DNA of 64,000 nucleotides from a bacterium (GTDB lineage Bacteria > Sysuimicrobiota > Sysuimicrobiia > Sysuimicrobiales > Segetimicrobiaceae). The position numbers and the translations under genes were made by a program. Below are positions 35,455 to 46,936 of the stretch, one piece after another. The stretch spans positions 41,685 through 105,684 of the forward strand of contig DATGJN010000108.1 in NCBI GenBank assembly GCA_035295165.1, given 5' to 3'. Every line of letters begins with the position of its first letter. The stretch's first letter is position 1. The notes below the pieces were generated by a model, which was not told where the DNA came from, ran no database searches, and saw nothing but the letters and a program-made list of their open reading frames with translations.

Positions 35455-38400
35455 GTCGGTTCTTCATTCACCGCCCGATCTTCGCGATGGCGATCTCGAT
35501 ATTGATCGTCATCGTTGGCGCCCTGTCCTACACCGCGCTCCCGCGCGAGCAGTACCCGAACATCGCGCCTCCGACCGTGACCGTCAGCACCACCTACATC
35601 GGCGCGAGCGCAGAGGTGGTCGCCCAGAACGTCGCCGTACCGATCGAGGAGGCCGTCAACGGAACCCCCGGCGTGCTCTATATGCAATCGCAGAGCACGG
35701 CGAACGGGCAGTACACGTTGACCGTGACCTTCGCGCTCGGGACCGACCCCGACCTCGATGCCGTGGCGGTCCAGAACCGCGTCAGTCAAGCCTCCGCCAA
35801 CCTGCCCGCCGCCGTGAACAATTTCGGCCTCACGGTACGCAAGGCGTCACCCAACTTCTTGATGGGCGTCTCAGTGTACTCGCCGGACGACAGCTACGAC
35901 CCCACGTTTCTCTCCAACTACGCGTTGCTCCACTTGGTGGATCCGTTCCTCCGGGTTCCCGGCATCGGCGACTACTTCATCTTCCCGCAGCGGAGCTACG
36001 CGCTCCGCGCCTGGCTGAGCCCCGACCGGCTGGCGGCGCTCGGGTTGACGTCGGGCGACGTGTCGAACGCGATCACGTCGCAAAACGTCATCGCCCCGAC
36101 CGGGACGCTCGGACTGCGGCCGAGCCTCCCGGGCACGCAGATCCAGTACACGGTAACCGCGAACGGACAGGTGTCGGATGCGAGCCAGCTCGACAACATC
36201 GCGGTGCACACGCTGCCCGACGGCACCGTCGTGCGCCTGCGGGACGTCGCGCGGACCGAACTCGGCGCGCAGGATTACGGCACGAGCGGCTGGCGGAATG
36301 GGCACCCCTCCGCCATCATCATTCTTCTGCAGAGCCCGGGGTCGAACGCACTGGCGGCGTCCCAGGGGGTGCGCGCCGCGCTCGCGGGCCTGTCTAAGCA
36401 GTTCCCGCCGGAACTCACCGCGGACATCGCGTTCGACAGCACGCTGTTCATCACCGCGGCGCTGAACGACGTCACCCGAACCCTCGGGCTGGCGGTGCTC
36501 CTCGTCCTCGTCGTCGTCACGGTCTTCCTCGGCCGGGCCCGCGCGACCCTCATCCCGATGCTCGCCATCCCCGTGTCCCTCATCGGCGCGTTTGCGATCT
36601 TCAACGCCTTGGGCTTCACCGTCAACATCTTGACGATGTTCGCCCTGACGCTCGCGATCGGGCTTGTCGTGGACGACGCGATCGTCGTCGTCGAAGCGGT
36701 GGAGCGCCACATCGATGAGGGCCTTGCGCCGCTCGCCGCAGCGGAGGCCGCGATGCGCCAGGTCCAGGCGCCCATCATCGGCATCGTGCTCGTGCTCGAC
36801 GCCGTGTTCCTCCCGACCGCCTTCATCGGCGGCCTCAGCGGACAGCTGTACCGGCAGTTTGCGCTCACCCTGGTCTCGGCCGTGACCCTCTCTGGGCTGG
36901 TGGCGCTCACGCTGACGCCGGCGCTCTGCGGGCTGCTGCTGCAGCCCCGCGCCGCCGCCCGCGGGCCGCTCGCCTGGTTCTTCGGGGGGTTCAACGCCCT
37001 CTTCGCGTGGGGCACCGATCTCTACATCAGGCTGCTCCGCTGGGCGATCCGCGTCCGGTGGGGTATGCTCGTCGCCCTCGCGCTTGTCGCCCTGATCGCG
37101 TTCGAGATCGTACGCATCCTACCGTCAACGTTCGTGCCGATCGAGGACCAGGGGTTCTTCGTCGTCGCGTTCCGCCTGCCCGACGGGGCAACGCAGGATC
37201 GCACCGAAAACGTCGAGCGGAAGGCCGAGCAGTTCCTGCGGACTCTTCCCGGCGTCGACCAGATCTTTACGATCGGGGGCTACGACATTCTCGGCGGCGG
37301 GGTCATCAACTCCAACGCCTTTGCCGCGTTCGTCACCCTGCGGCCCTGGGACGAACGCCGCTCCCGCGACGAGCAGCTGTTTCCGCTCCTCGTGCGCGCC
37401 AACGCCGCGTTCTCCCGGTTTCCCGAAGCGATCGGGTTCGCGTTCCCGCTTCCGCCGCTCCCCGGGGAGGGCAACGTCAACGGGTTCCAGTTCATCGCGG
37501 AAGACCGAAACGGCACCAGCGACTTCAACGCGCTGGCGCGGGTGGCGCAGGGGGTCATCGGCGCCGCGAGCACCCATCCCGAGGTGACCGCGCTGTCCAC
37601 CGGGTTCCGCACGACGACGCCGCGCTACAACGTGGTCGTGAACCGGGACAAAGCCGCGACCCTCGGCGTGTCGTTGGACAGCGTCTACCAGGGCCTGTCC
37701 GCGTTCCTCGGCGGGCTGCAGATCAACAACGTGACCCTCTTCGGGCGGGTTTACAAGGTCATGATCCAGGCCGAGCCGGCGTTCCGCATGACCGCGGACA
37801 ACATCGGGGGGCTGTACGTCCGCAGCGCGGCAGGCGGCATGGTGCCGCTCAGCACGCTCGTCGCGGTCACCCCGGGCAGCGGACCGGCGACCGTCACGCG
37901 CTACAACGGCTACTATGCCGCCGAGATCGACGGGCAGGCCCCGTTCGGCGCCAGCTCCGCGCGTGCGATCGACGTGATGGAACAGGTGGCGCGCACGGCG
38001 CTTCCCGCCGGGTACGGATACGAGTGGACCGGGTTGGCCTATCAGGAGAAACAGGCCGGGGGCACTCAGGCGCTGATCTTCATGCTCGCGCTCGTGCTCG
38101 TGTTTCTGCTTCTCGCGGCGCTCTACGAGAGCTGGTCCATTCCGTTCAGCATCTTGCTCAGCGTGCCCATCGCGGCGTTCGGCTCGCTCGCGGCTATTAT
38201 GGTGCGCGGGATCCTGTTCCGGGATGTGCTCAGCGATGTCTACGTGCAAATCGGACTGGTCATGCTCATCGGTCTCACGGCGAAGAACGCGATCCTGATC
38301 GTCGAGTTCGCCAAGGAACAGCATGAACGGGAGGGGTTGCCTGTGATCGACGCCGCGATCGCGGGGGCGCGGTTGCGGCTTCGCCCGATCCTGATGACGT

Positions 38401-38699
38401 CGCTCGCGTTCGTGTTCGCCGCGATGCCGATGGTGTTCGCCACGGGCGCCGGCGCCAACTCGCGCCACTCGCTCGGCACCGGCGTGGTGGGCGGCATGAC
38501 CACGGCCACCTTGATGGGGATCTTCTTTATCCCCGTGCTCTACGTGCTGGTGGCGGGCGGTCGCGGGCGGCGCGGACATCGCGACACGCCACCGTCCCCT
38601 GCCCCCGATGCACCAAGCGCACCGGCGCCGGAAACCGCGCCTGGGGAGGGATCCTCCGACCACGGAACGCCACCGGGCTCGGAGCGCGACCCGGGATAG
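35448..38699 (+). CDS. RND multidrug efflux permease (HAE1/AcrB type)
   Basis: Proton-driven inner-membrane pump, 1083 residues (AcrB 1049), with 12 expected helices and two large periplasmic loops. The N-terminus is [20 protein letters not shown]. Proton-relay residues are visible: [17 protein letters not shown] (paired Asp, TM4) and [17 protein letters not shown] (Lys, TM10). [20 protein letters not shown] is typical of the first loop. About 35 Pro/Ala/Glu residues extend the C-terminus beyond TM12. The gene overlaps the adaptor. Substrates probably hydrophobic or amphipathic toxicants; no local regulator or TolC homologue. Confidence 0.97.
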   Translation: MLSRFFIHRPIFAMAISILIVIVGALSYTALPREQYPNIAPPTVTVSTTYIGASAEVVAQNVAVPIEEAVNGTPGVLYMQSQSTANGQYTLTVTFALGTDPDLDAVAVQNRVSQASANLPAAVNNFGLTVRKASPNFLMGVSVYSPDDSYDPTFLSNYALLHLVDPFLRVPGIGDYFIFPQRSYALRAWLSPDRLAALGLTSGDVSNAITSQNVIAPTGTLGLRPSLPGTQIQYTVTANGQVSDASQLDNIAVHTLPDGTVVRLRDVARTELGAQDYGTSGWRNGHPSAIIILLQSPGSNALAASQGVRAALAGLSKQFPPELTADIAFDSTLFITAALNDVTRTLGLAVLLVLVVVTVFLGRARATLIPMLAIPVSLIGAFAIFNALGFTVNILTMFALTLAIGLVVDDAIVVVEAVERHIDEGLAPLAAAEAAMRQVQAPIIGIVLVLDAVFLPTAFIGGLSGQLYRQFALTLVSAVTLSGLVALTLTPALCGLLLQPRAAARGPLAWFFGGFNALFAWGTDLYIRLLRWAIRVRWGMLVALALVALIAFEIVRILPSTFVPIEDQGFFVVAFRLPDGATQDRTENVERKAEQFLRTLPGVDQIFTIGGYDILGGGVINSNAFAAFVTLRPWDERRSRDEQLFPLLVRANAAFSRFPEAIGFAFPLPPLPGEGNVNGFQFIAEDRNGTSDFNALARVAQGVIGAASTHPEVTALSTGFRTTTPRYNVVVNRDKAATLGVSLDSVYQGLSAFLGGLQINNVTLFGRVYKVMIQAEPAFRMTADNIGGLYVRSAAGGMVPLSTLVAVTPGSGPATVTRYNGYYAAEIDGQAPFGASSARAIDVMEQVARTALPAGYGYEWTGLAYQEKQAGGTQALIFMLALVLVFLLLAALYESWSIPFSILLSVPIAAFGSLAAIMVRGILFRDVLSDVYVQIGLVMLIGLTAKNAILIVEFAKEQHEREGLPVIDAAIAGARLRLRPILMTSLAFVFAAMPMVFATGAGANSRHSLGTGVVGGMTTATLMGIFFIPVLYVLVAGGRGRRGHRDTPPSPAPDAPSAPAPETAPGEGSSDHGTPPGSERDPG

Positions 38700-38753
38700 G
38701 GCGCGCCGGAGGCGAGTCGACTCAACCCTGGCCAGCGGAGCGTTGGGGTGTGC

Positions 38754-40385
<1,632 letters not shown>

Positions 40386-40412
40386 CGTCTGCGTCCCTCC
40401 TCGGGTTCGTCC

Positions 40413-42191
40413 CTACACCGCCGGCAGTCCCAGCCGGTATCCGCCCATCTCGAGCACGCTCTCCGCGACCGCCCGGGGTCCCGCGACAGGGTCCACCGGC
40501 GTCGTCGCTAGCAACCGCTGGACGCCGGCGAGCGTCTGGCGGGCCCCCGCGGTCCCTTCGGCCGCCACCACGATCCTGGCCGCGGCATCGGCGAAGGACG
40601 GCAGCGCCTCGGCCGCGGCCAGCGCGCCGATCCGCGCCATCAGGCCGTCGCCCGACGCCCCGCCGTTCTGGCGCGCGCGCAGCACGCCGGACTCAACGGC
40701 AAACACCGTGATGATCAAGTCGCTGAGCCAGGCCAGGACCTCCTGCTGCTCGGTGACCTCCTTCCCGAACCGCTCGATGGCCCGTCCGAGACACGCGAGC
40801 GCGACCGTCTTCATCCGCGACAGCACATCGGCGGGGTCACTCTCCCCGCCGGGTGGCGTCGGCCCGGTCGCGGCTTGACCGAGCGTGTCGGCGGCGTGTC
40901 GCGCCGCGTCCAGAAGCGGCAGGCGTCCGCCGGCGGCCCGGCGGAGGAGTTGTCCGGAGATCAGCAGCCGGTTGATCTCGTTCGTGCCTTCGTACAGCCG
41001 GTTGATGCGCGCGTCCCGGTACGCCCGCGCGGCGGGATACGATTCGATGAACCCGGAGCCCCCGTAGATCTGCACCATCTCGTCCACGACCAGATCGAGC
41101 ATCTCAGAGGCGAAGACCTTGTTGATCGCGCACTCGGGCGCGTGCTCCTCGAGTGCCCCGGCCACGTCTTTGGGCTCCGCGTCTCCGTCGCGGTCGACTC
41201 GGCCCAGGGCGCGATCGAGCAGGCCGCCCGCGCGGTACACCATGCTCTCGGCGAGATACAGGCGCGTGGCCATCGCCGCAAGTTTCTGCCGGATCAGCCC
41301 GAACGACGCGATCGGATGCCCGAACTGGGAGCGCTCTTGCGCATACGCCACCGCGTGACGGAGGGCGTGCTTGGCCGCGCCGACGCACCCCGCGGCCAGT
41401 TTGAGCCGGCCGACGTTCAGGATATTGAACGCGATCGTGTGCCCCCGGCCAATCTCACCGAGCACGCGGTCGCGAGGGACCCGGACGTCGTCCAGGAACA
41501 ACGACGTGGTCGACGACCCGGTGATGCCGAGCTTGTGTTCCTCGGGGCCGACGGCGAACCCGGGCGTCTCGCGGTCGATGATGAAGCACGTGAACTGGGT
41601 CCCGTCGACTTTGGCGTACAGGATGAAGACGTCGGCGATGCCCCCATTCGTGATGAACTGCTTGGTGCCGCTGATGCGGTACGCCGCGCCGCCCGGCTCC
41701 GGCACCGCGCGGGTGCGGATCGAGAGGGCATCCGAGCCGGCGGTCGGTTCGGTCAGCGCGTAGGCGCCGATCAGCTCCCCCGTCACCATCCGTGGCAGAT
41801 AGCGCGCACGCTGGGCGGGTGTGCCGAAGAAGACGATCGGCAGCATCCCGATCGTCACGTGTGCGCCAACGCTCGACGAGAGGGACCCGCGGGAGATGGT
41901 CTCGGCCAGCACCAGGCCCATGATGCGGTCGCTCTCCAGGCCTCCGTAGTCGGCCGGCACATCCGCCGCGAAGACGCCGAGGTCGGCGGCCTTCCTGAGC
42001 ACGCTCTTGAGGAGAGACAGATCCTTCTCCTCCAGCCGCGCGTCGACCGGCTCGACCTCGTGCTGGAGCCACGTTCGGACGGAGCGGGCCATGAGGCGGT
42101 GTTCGTCCGTGAAGCGCTCGGGCGTGTACACGTCCCCGGGGAGAGACGGTTCGAGCAGCCACTGTCCGCCTACGGGGTGCGGCGCGCCCAT
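40413..42191 (-). CDS. Acyl-CoA dehydrogenase (VLCAD/ACAD9-like length)
   Basis: FAD enzyme that inserts the alpha-beta double bond into acyl-CoA, 592 residues. Motifs: DVPADYGGLE (N-terminal helical domain), GAYALTEPTAGSDALSIRTR (~150-169, FAD/substrate binding), FITNGGIADVFILYAKVDG, LGITGSSTTSLFLDDVRVP, and RLYEGTNEINRLLISGQLL with the catalytic Glu (YEGT). About 150 further residues make the C-terminal domain seen in very-long-chain enzymes. ATG at 42191 follows the 3-hydroxyacyl-CoA dehydrogenase stop by seven bases. Electrons would go to ETF. Confidence 0.95.
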   Translation of the reverse strand: MGAPHPVGGQWLLEPSLPGDVYTPERFTDEHRLMARSVRTWLQHEVEPVDARLEEKDLSLLKSVLRKAADLGVFAADVPADYGGLESDRIMGLVLAETISRGSLSSSVGAHVTIGMLPIVFFGTPAQRARYLPRMVTGELIGAYALTEPTAGSDALSIRTRAVPEPGGAAYRISGTKQFITNGGIADVFILYAKVDGTQFTCFIIDRETPGFAVGPEEHKLGITGSSTTSLFLDDVRVPRDRVLGEIGRGHTIAFNILNVGRLKLAAGCVGAAKHALRHAVAYAQERSQFGHPIASFGLIRQKLAAMATRLYLAESMVYRAGGLLDRALGRVDRDGDAEPKDVAGALEEHAPECAINKVFASEMLDLVVDEMVQIYGGSGFIESYPAARAYRDARINRLYEGTNEINRLLISGQLLRRAAGGRLPLLDAARHAADTLGQAATGPTPPGGESDPADVLSRMKTVALACLGRAIERFGKEVTEQQEVLAWLSDLIITVFAVESGVLRARQNGGASGDGLMARIGALAAAEALPSFADAAARIVVAAEGTAGARQTLAGVQRLLATTPVDPVAGPRAVAESVLEMGGYRLGLPAV

Positions 42192-42198
42192 CTCCTGC

Positions 42199-43146
42199 TC
42201 ACTCCCCACCGTCCGCGCCGTCACGCCGGGTCGCACCGGCGGACGGCGACGGGTACGTGTACCATCCCTTGCCGGTCTTGCGCCCAAACTCGCCGCGCTC
42301 GCACTTGTCGGTCACGCTGCGCGCGGGGCGCTGCGCGGGGTCGCCGGTTTCTTGGAACCGCTGCATCCGGACGTCGTGCGCAACGTCGATGCCGACGAAG
42401 TCCATCAGTTCGAACGGGCCCATCGGGTGGCCCAGCCCCTTCTTCACCGCGATGTCGATGTCTTCGAACGACGCGATCCCGCCCTCGTAGAGACGCACCG
42501 CCTCGTCGACGAGGGCGGCGAGGATGCGGTTGACCAGGAATCCGGAGATCTCTTTGCGCAGCAGCACGGGGGTGCGGCGCATGCGGCGGGCGAGCTGCAT
42601 CGCGGTCGCGGCCGTCGTCTCGCTGGTCTGCGGAGACATCCCCACCTCGACGAGTTCGATGACGAGCGGCGGGTTGAAGAAATGCATGTTGCAGACGCGA
42701 TCGGGGCGCGCGGTCACCGAGGCGAGGAGGGACGCGCGAATCGTGCTGGAGTTCGTGGCGAGGATCGCGTGAGCGGGCGCCAGGCGATCGAGCGCGCGGA
42801 AGACCGCCTGCTTCTCGTCGAGCCGTTCGACCACCGCCTCGATGACGAAATCCGCCTCCGCCGCGCCGTCCGCCAACGAGGTGGACCAGCGCAGCCGCGC
42901 CAGGGCGTCCGCCGCCTGCGCTTCGGTCAGGCGGTTGTGCTGCGTCCACCGCTCCGCGTGTGCTCGGACGCTGCTCCGCGCGGTGTCCAGCGCCTCCGCC
43001 CGCACGTCCACGACGGACGTCCGGCAGCCGGCGAGCGCACCCAGCATCGCGATCTGGTGGCCCATCGCTCCGGCGCCGACGACGCACAGCGCGTGGACCA
43101 CCCGACCGTCAACGGCCGCGGTCCTCGTCTCCGTGCCGGTCTCCAC
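42199..43146 (-). CDS. 3-hydroxyacyl-CoA dehydrogenase
   Basis: NAD-dependent oxidation of 3-hydroxyacyl-CoA, 315 residues, monofunctional form. The Rossmann motif is CVVGAGAMGHQIAMLG (~21-36). The catalytic His is in VCNMHFFNPP, and NSSTIRASLL and EISGFLVNRILAALVDEAVR are conserved. The C-terminal domain has KGLGHPMGPFELMDFVGIDV. Start is GTG at 43146 after GGGAGGG. It lies between thiolase and acyl-CoA dehydrogenase in the beta-oxidation operon. The separate hydratase activity is not encoded in this operon. Confidence 0.95.
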   Translation of the reverse strand: METGTETRTAAVDGRVVHALCVVGAGAMGHQIAMLGALAGCRTSVVDVRAEALDTARSSVRAHAERWTQHNRLTEAQAADALARLRWSTSLADGAAEADFVIEAVVERLDEKQAVFRALDRLAPAHAILATNSSTIRASLLASVTARPDRVCNMHFFNPPLVIELVEVGMSPQTSETTAATAMQLARRMRRTPVLLRKEISGFLVNRILAALVDEAVRLYEGGIASFEDIDIAVKKGLGHPMGPFELMDFVGIDVAHDVRMQRFQETGDPAQRPARSVTDKCERGEFGRKTGKGWYTYPSPSAGATRRDGADGGE

Positions 43147-43172
43147 GTCGCCCTCCCGTCGGTGGTGCGGCC

Positions 43173-44351
43173 TCAGGCAGCCTCGACCACCGCAGCGATC
43201 CCCTGCCCCCCGCCGATGCAGAGGGACGCCAGGCCGTACCGTCCGCCGCGATGCCGAAGTTCGTAGAGCAGAGTCAGCAGCAGCCGCGCGCCGCTTGCGC
43301 CGATCGGATGCCCGAGTGCAATCGCCCCCCCGTTGATGTTGACGCGGGCGCGATCGAGTCCCAACTCGGCCTCGACCGCCAGGTACTGCGCGGCAAACGC
43401 CTCGTTGATCTCGATGACATCCATCTGGTCAAGCCGCAGTTCGGCACGCGCAAGCGCCTCCCGGCTCGCCGGGGCCGGCCCGATGCCCATGATGTCCGGA
43501 GGCACGCCGACTGCGGCCCACGAGACCAAGCGACCGAGCGGCCGGGCACCCAGACGGTCGGCCGCGCCGGGCGAGGCGAGGACCACGGCCGCCGCGCCGT
43601 CGTTGATGCCGCTGCTGTTTCCAGCGGTGACCGTGCCGGCCTCCCGAAACCGCGCGGGCAACTTGCCGAGTCTGTCCACGGTGCTCTCGGGCCGAATGTG
43701 CTCGTCCTCGGCGACCGCCGCGGTGCGTCCACCGGGACCCGGCGCATCGACCGGGATGATTTCTTCGGCGAACCGGCCGCTCGTCCGCGCGCGGGCGGCC
43801 AGGGCGTGACTCCGAGCCGCAAACTCGTCCTGCGCCTCCCGCGTGAGGTGGTAGCGGTCTGCCAAATTTTCGGCGGTTTCCGCCATCCCGAGTCCGCAGG
43901 CCTGGTCGGTCAGCGCGGCCCACAACGTGTCGTCCAAGGTCGCCGGTCCGAGCGGCAGCCCTTCGCGGGCGCCCCGGACGACGAACGGGGCCTGGCTCAT
44001 GTTTTCCGCGCCGCCGGCCAGCACCACGTCGGCTTCCCGCGCCTCGATCAGCCGGGCGCCGTAGACCGCCGCTTCAAGCCCCGATCCGCACAGGCGGTTG
44101 AGGGTCACCGCGGGACACTCGATGCGAAGGCCGGCGCCGAGCCCGATGTGGCGCGCCAGGTACACGGCATCCCCGCTCGATTGCACGACGTTGCCGAACG
44201 CAACGTGGTCGACGGCGTTGGGAGCGACCCCGGACTTCGTCAAGGCACCGCGTGCCGCCGCGACGCCGAGCTGGGTGGCCGAGACGCGGTGGAGACCTCC
44301 GCCGAAGCGGCCGAACGCGGTGCGTGCGCCATCAAGAATCACAACGCTCAT
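43173..44351 (-). CDS. Acetyl-CoA C-acyltransferase (thiolase)
   Basis: Cleaves 3-ketoacyl-CoA, or condenses acetyl-CoA; 392 residues, normal thiolase length. The nucleophilic Cys88 lies in NRLCGSGLEA; AGGAENMSQAPFVV, NEAFAAQYLAVE, GGAIALGHPIGASGARLLL with the active His, and the second Cys in SLCIGGGQG are all present. GAAAGGGG lies before the ATG. It is the first gene of the four-gene beta-oxidation operon running to 38754. Confidence 0.96.
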   Translation of the reverse strand: MSVVILDGARTAFGRFGGGLHRVSATQLGVAAARGALTKSGVAPNAVDHVAFGNVVQSSGDAVYLARHIGLGAGLRIECPAVTLNRLCGSGLEAAVYGARLIEAREADVVLAGGAENMSQAPFVVRGAREGLPLGPATLDDTLWAALTDQACGLGMAETAENLADRYHLTREAQDEFAARSHALAARARTSGRFAEEIIPVDAPGPGGRTAAVAEDEHIRPESTVDRLGKLPARFREAGTVTAGNSSGINDGAAAVVLASPGAADRLGARPLGRLVSWAAVGVPPDIMGIGPAPASREALARAELRLDQMDVIEINEAFAAQYLAVEAELGLDRARVNINGGAIALGHPIGASGARLLLTLLYELRHRGGRYGLASLCIGGGQGIAAVVEAA

Positions 44352-44393
44352 CGCGCGGCCCCTTTCTCGCCTCTGGCGCGTCGTCGCGGTCGT

Positions 44394-44410
44394 CCCCGCT
44401 CAGAGCGGGG
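44394..44410. terminator. Short perfect hairpin upstream of the thiolase gene
   Basis: CCCCGCT-CAG-AGCGGGG, seven paired bases with a three-base loop, 43 bases ahead of the thiolase ATG and about 240 bases past the PPOX gene stop. No T-run. It could end the upstream transcript or act in the thiolase leader. The rest of the 296-base gap (44352-44647) shows no gene. Confidence 0.3.
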
Positions 44411-44647
44411 CAGTCCTGCCTCACTCGATGTCAGGCGGCGAGGTAGGGGATCAAATACGTGGCCCGCGCGGAAATCCCTATCGAGGGCGGAGCAGGAGGC
44501 CTGCGGGTGCGGTCGGGACGCCCGCGCGGACCCCGGATGGCTCGCGGATGCCGCGTGGGATCGACCCTGGGGTCGAGGTGTGGGAGGCACGGACGCTCGT
44601 CTCGCCCCGGCGGCGCGTCGACGATCACGAGGTGCCCGACTCGGACG

Positions 44648-45052
44648 TCACGATCCCCGAGACCAGCTCGTCTTTTTGATCACGGGCGCACCCTCGCGAA
44701 ACGTCGGGCCCTCGATCCCCCAACTCCAGTGGGCCGCCGGCGTGATCTTCAGGACCGGCCTCGGCCCTCGGGGCCCGTCTCGCGCCTCGAGCGTCGCGCT
44801 GCCGTGGATCTTCACGCCCCGCGGGGCTCGCGGGCCCTCGCCGGCATCGTCCACCACGATCGCGACGCGGGGGTGAGCACGGGCGTTGCGGTACTTGAGC
44901 GTGCGCGTCATCGACAGCCCGCCCACGTAGAGGTGCGTCCCGTCGAACTCGTACGCCACCGGCGCGACGTCCGGCTGCGCCGCCGGCGACACCGTCGCGA
45001 TCCGGGCGAGCCGCTGCGACCGAAGGTAGGCGCGCTCCGACTCCGAGAACAT
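44648..45052 (-). CDS. PPOX-class F420/flavin-dependent oxidoreductase family protein
   Basis: Split-barrel protein of the pyridoxamine-5'-phosphate-oxidase-like superfamily, 134 residues. It begins MFSESERAYLRSQRLARIAT and continues VSPAAQPDVAPVAYEFDGTH, the family's N-terminal strand pattern; RTLKYRNARAHPRVAIVVDD (~50-69) is the cofactor-binding region in PPOX-class F420 proteins. The C-terminus WSWGIEGPTF is seen in the same subgroup. GGGAGGG precedes the ATG. It follows the gamma-glutamyltransferase homologue. The cofactor (F420 or FMN) cannot be decided from sequence alone. Confidence 0.88.
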   Translation of the reverse strand: MFSESERAYLRSQRLARIATVSPAAQPDVAPVAYEFDGTHLYVGGLSMTRTLKYRNARAHPRVAIVVDDAGEGPRAPRGVKIHGSATLEARDGPRGPRPVLKITPAAHWSWGIEGPTFREGAPVIKKTSWSRGS

Positions 45053-45115
45053 CGATCCCTCCCCGCAGGACGCGGGCGACCCCTCCCGGCGACGCTGGGA
45101 GGCCCGAATCGACCG

Positions 45116-46930
45116 TTACCAGCCGATTGCGTAGTTGCGCTCGCCGCGGGAGCTCGCGCCGCCCTCCATCAACCGGCGCCGGGGATCGTACATGACCGCC
45201 GTCGTGTAGTTTTGGCTCCAAGCGCCGACGACCTTGACGTCGTGCCCCCGCGCGCGCAACTCGTCGAGCACCGGGCCGGGCACGCGCGCCTCGAGCGTCA
45301 CCTCCGCGGGCTTGGCCGCCCGCGGATAGAACGAGCTCGGCATGTGGCCGGTGTGGAAGCTCGGCACGTCGATCGCATCCTGGACGTCCATGCCGAAGTC
45401 CACGACGTTGAGGAAGAACTGCAGGGTCCACTGGTCCTGCTGGTCGCCCCCCGGCGTGCCGAAGACGAGATACGGCTGCCCCTCCCGCGTGACGAGGGAG
45501 GGCGTCAGCGTCGTGCGGGGCCGCTTCCGCGGCGCCAGCGCCCCGGGATGAGCGGGGTCGTGCAGCCAGAACATCTGGATCCGCGTGCCGAGGCAGAAGC
45601 CGAGCCCGGGGATCACCGGAGAACTGCGGAACCATCCGCCGCTCGGCGTCGCGGAGAACATGTTCCCGTCGGCGTCCACGGCCCGCGTGCCGGTCGTGCC
45701 TCCGCTCCACCCGCGGCCCTCGACCGCGACCTGGCCGGACGGCGCCGCACGTCCGTCGAACGGATACGGGTCGCCCGGCCGCAGCTCCGCGGACGCCACG
45801 CGCGGATCGATCAGGCCGCGCCGCGCTTCCGCGTACGCCTTCGAGAGAAGACCGCGCAGCGGCACGTCTACGAACTCCGGATCGCCGTAATACCGCTCAC
45901 GGTCGGCCATCGCCAGCTTGGTCGCCTCGATCACGGTGTGGATGTAGTCGGCCGAGTTGAGCCCCAGCCGCTTCAGATCGAAGCCTTCGAGCAGCGCGAG
46001 CTGCTGGAGAAACACGGGCCCCTGCGACCAGGGGCCGCACTTGTGGACCTGGTATCCGCAATAGTCGGACGACACCGGCGCCTCGACACGGACGTTGAAC
46101 GCGGCGAAGTCCTCCTCCGCGAGCAACCCGTTCGAGACCGTTCCGTTGGCGTCGCGGGTCTTGGTGTCGCGCTGGTACGCCACGATCTCGCGCGCGATCG
46201 GGCCCCGGTAGAAGCAATCCCGCGCTGCCCGGAGCGCCTCGCTGCGCCCGCGCGACCGGGCCCCCCGCTCCGCCTCCACGAGCCGTTCGAACGTCCGCGC
46301 GAGGTCGGGGTTCCGCCAGGTGTCCCCGAGCGCGGGGACGGCGCCGCCCGGGAGGAACAACGCCGCCGAGGTCGGCCACTCCGTGCGGAACCGCTCCTGA
46401 TGGTCGACGATCGACCGCAGCATGCCCTCGTACATTGGGAAGCCGCCGGCGGCCAGCTCGATCGCCGGCGCGAGCACCTGCTCGAGCGTCAGGCGGCCGT
46501 ACCGGTCGAGCACGGTGATCAACGCATCGGGCACCGCGCAGACACCCGCGGCCAGGAACCCGTCGCCCGGGATCAGCGCGATGTCGCGCGCGCGGAACCA
46601 CTCGATCGTCGCCGCGGCCGGCGCGCGCGTGTTCCCGTCGATCACCACGACCCGGCGCTCCCGCGCGTCGTACACCAGGATCGGGACCTCGCCGCCGAAT
46701 CCGAAGCTCTGGAACTCCAGCACGGACTGCGCAAAGACCATCGCCACGCCGGCGTCGAACGCGTTGCCGCCGAGCGCCTGCATGCGCATCCCGACCGCGG
46801 CGGCCAGGTAGTGTCCGCACGCGACGACGAGCGAGCGGCCTCGGATCACCGGCCGCGTGGAGCTCGAGAACTGCCAGTCGGCGTACCCGGAGCTCGCGCC
46901 CGACCGCGTGTCCGACGTGCGTTCCGCCAT
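45116..46930 (-). CDS. Gamma-glutamyltransferase family protein, no signal peptide
   Basis: Ntn-hydrolase of the GGT family, 604 residues, made as a proenzyme that cleaves itself before a Thr. The candidate nucleophile is Thr412 in WSGGTTGTRAVDADGN; classical enzymes have TTH here, so the residue two after the Thr is Gly instead of His. MQALGGNAFDAGVAMVFAQ (50-68) and FGFGGEVPILVYD are family motifs, and GTPGGDQQDQWTLQFFLNV occurs in the small subunit. Unlike most GGTs it has no N-terminal signal peptide, so it is probably cytosolic. It starts six bases after the aminotransferase stop. Substrates may be gamma-glutamyl amides or cephalosporin-like acyl groups. Confidence 0.92.
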   Translation of the reverse strand: MAERTSDTRSGASSGYADWQFSSSTRPVIRGRSLVVACGHYLAAAVGMRMQALGGNAFDAGVAMVFAQSVLEFQSFGFGGEVPILVYDARERRVVVIDGNTRAPAAATIEWFRARDIALIPGDGFLAAGVCAVPDALITVLDRYGRLTLEQVLAPAIELAAGGFPMYEGMLRSIVDHQERFRTEWPTSAALFLPGGAVPALGDTWRNPDLARTFERLVEAERGARSRGRSEALRAARDCFYRGPIAREIVAYQRDTKTRDANGTVSNGLLAEEDFAAFNVRVEAPVSSDYCGYQVHKCGPWSQGPVFLQQLALLEGFDLKRLGLNSADYIHTVIEATKLAMADRERYYGDPEFVDVPLRGLLSKAYAEARRGLIDPRVASAELRPGDPYPFDGRAAPSGQVAVEGRGWSGGTTGTRAVDADGNMFSATPSGGWFRSSPVIPGLGFCLGTRIQMFWLHDPAHPGALAPRKRPRTTLTPSLVTREGQPYLVFGTPGGDQQDQWTLQFFLNVVDFGMDVQDAIDVPSFHTGHMPSSFYPRAAKPAEVTLEARVPGPVLDELRARGHDVKVVGAWSQNYTTAVMYDPRRRLMEGGASSRGERNYAIGW

Positions 46931-46936
46931 TTCCGG

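Noticed and set aside
43173..44351. Possible PHA biosynthesis role of the thiolase
   Set aside because: No reductase or PHA synthase nearby. The adjoining dehydrogenases and ligase fit fatty-acid oxidation better.
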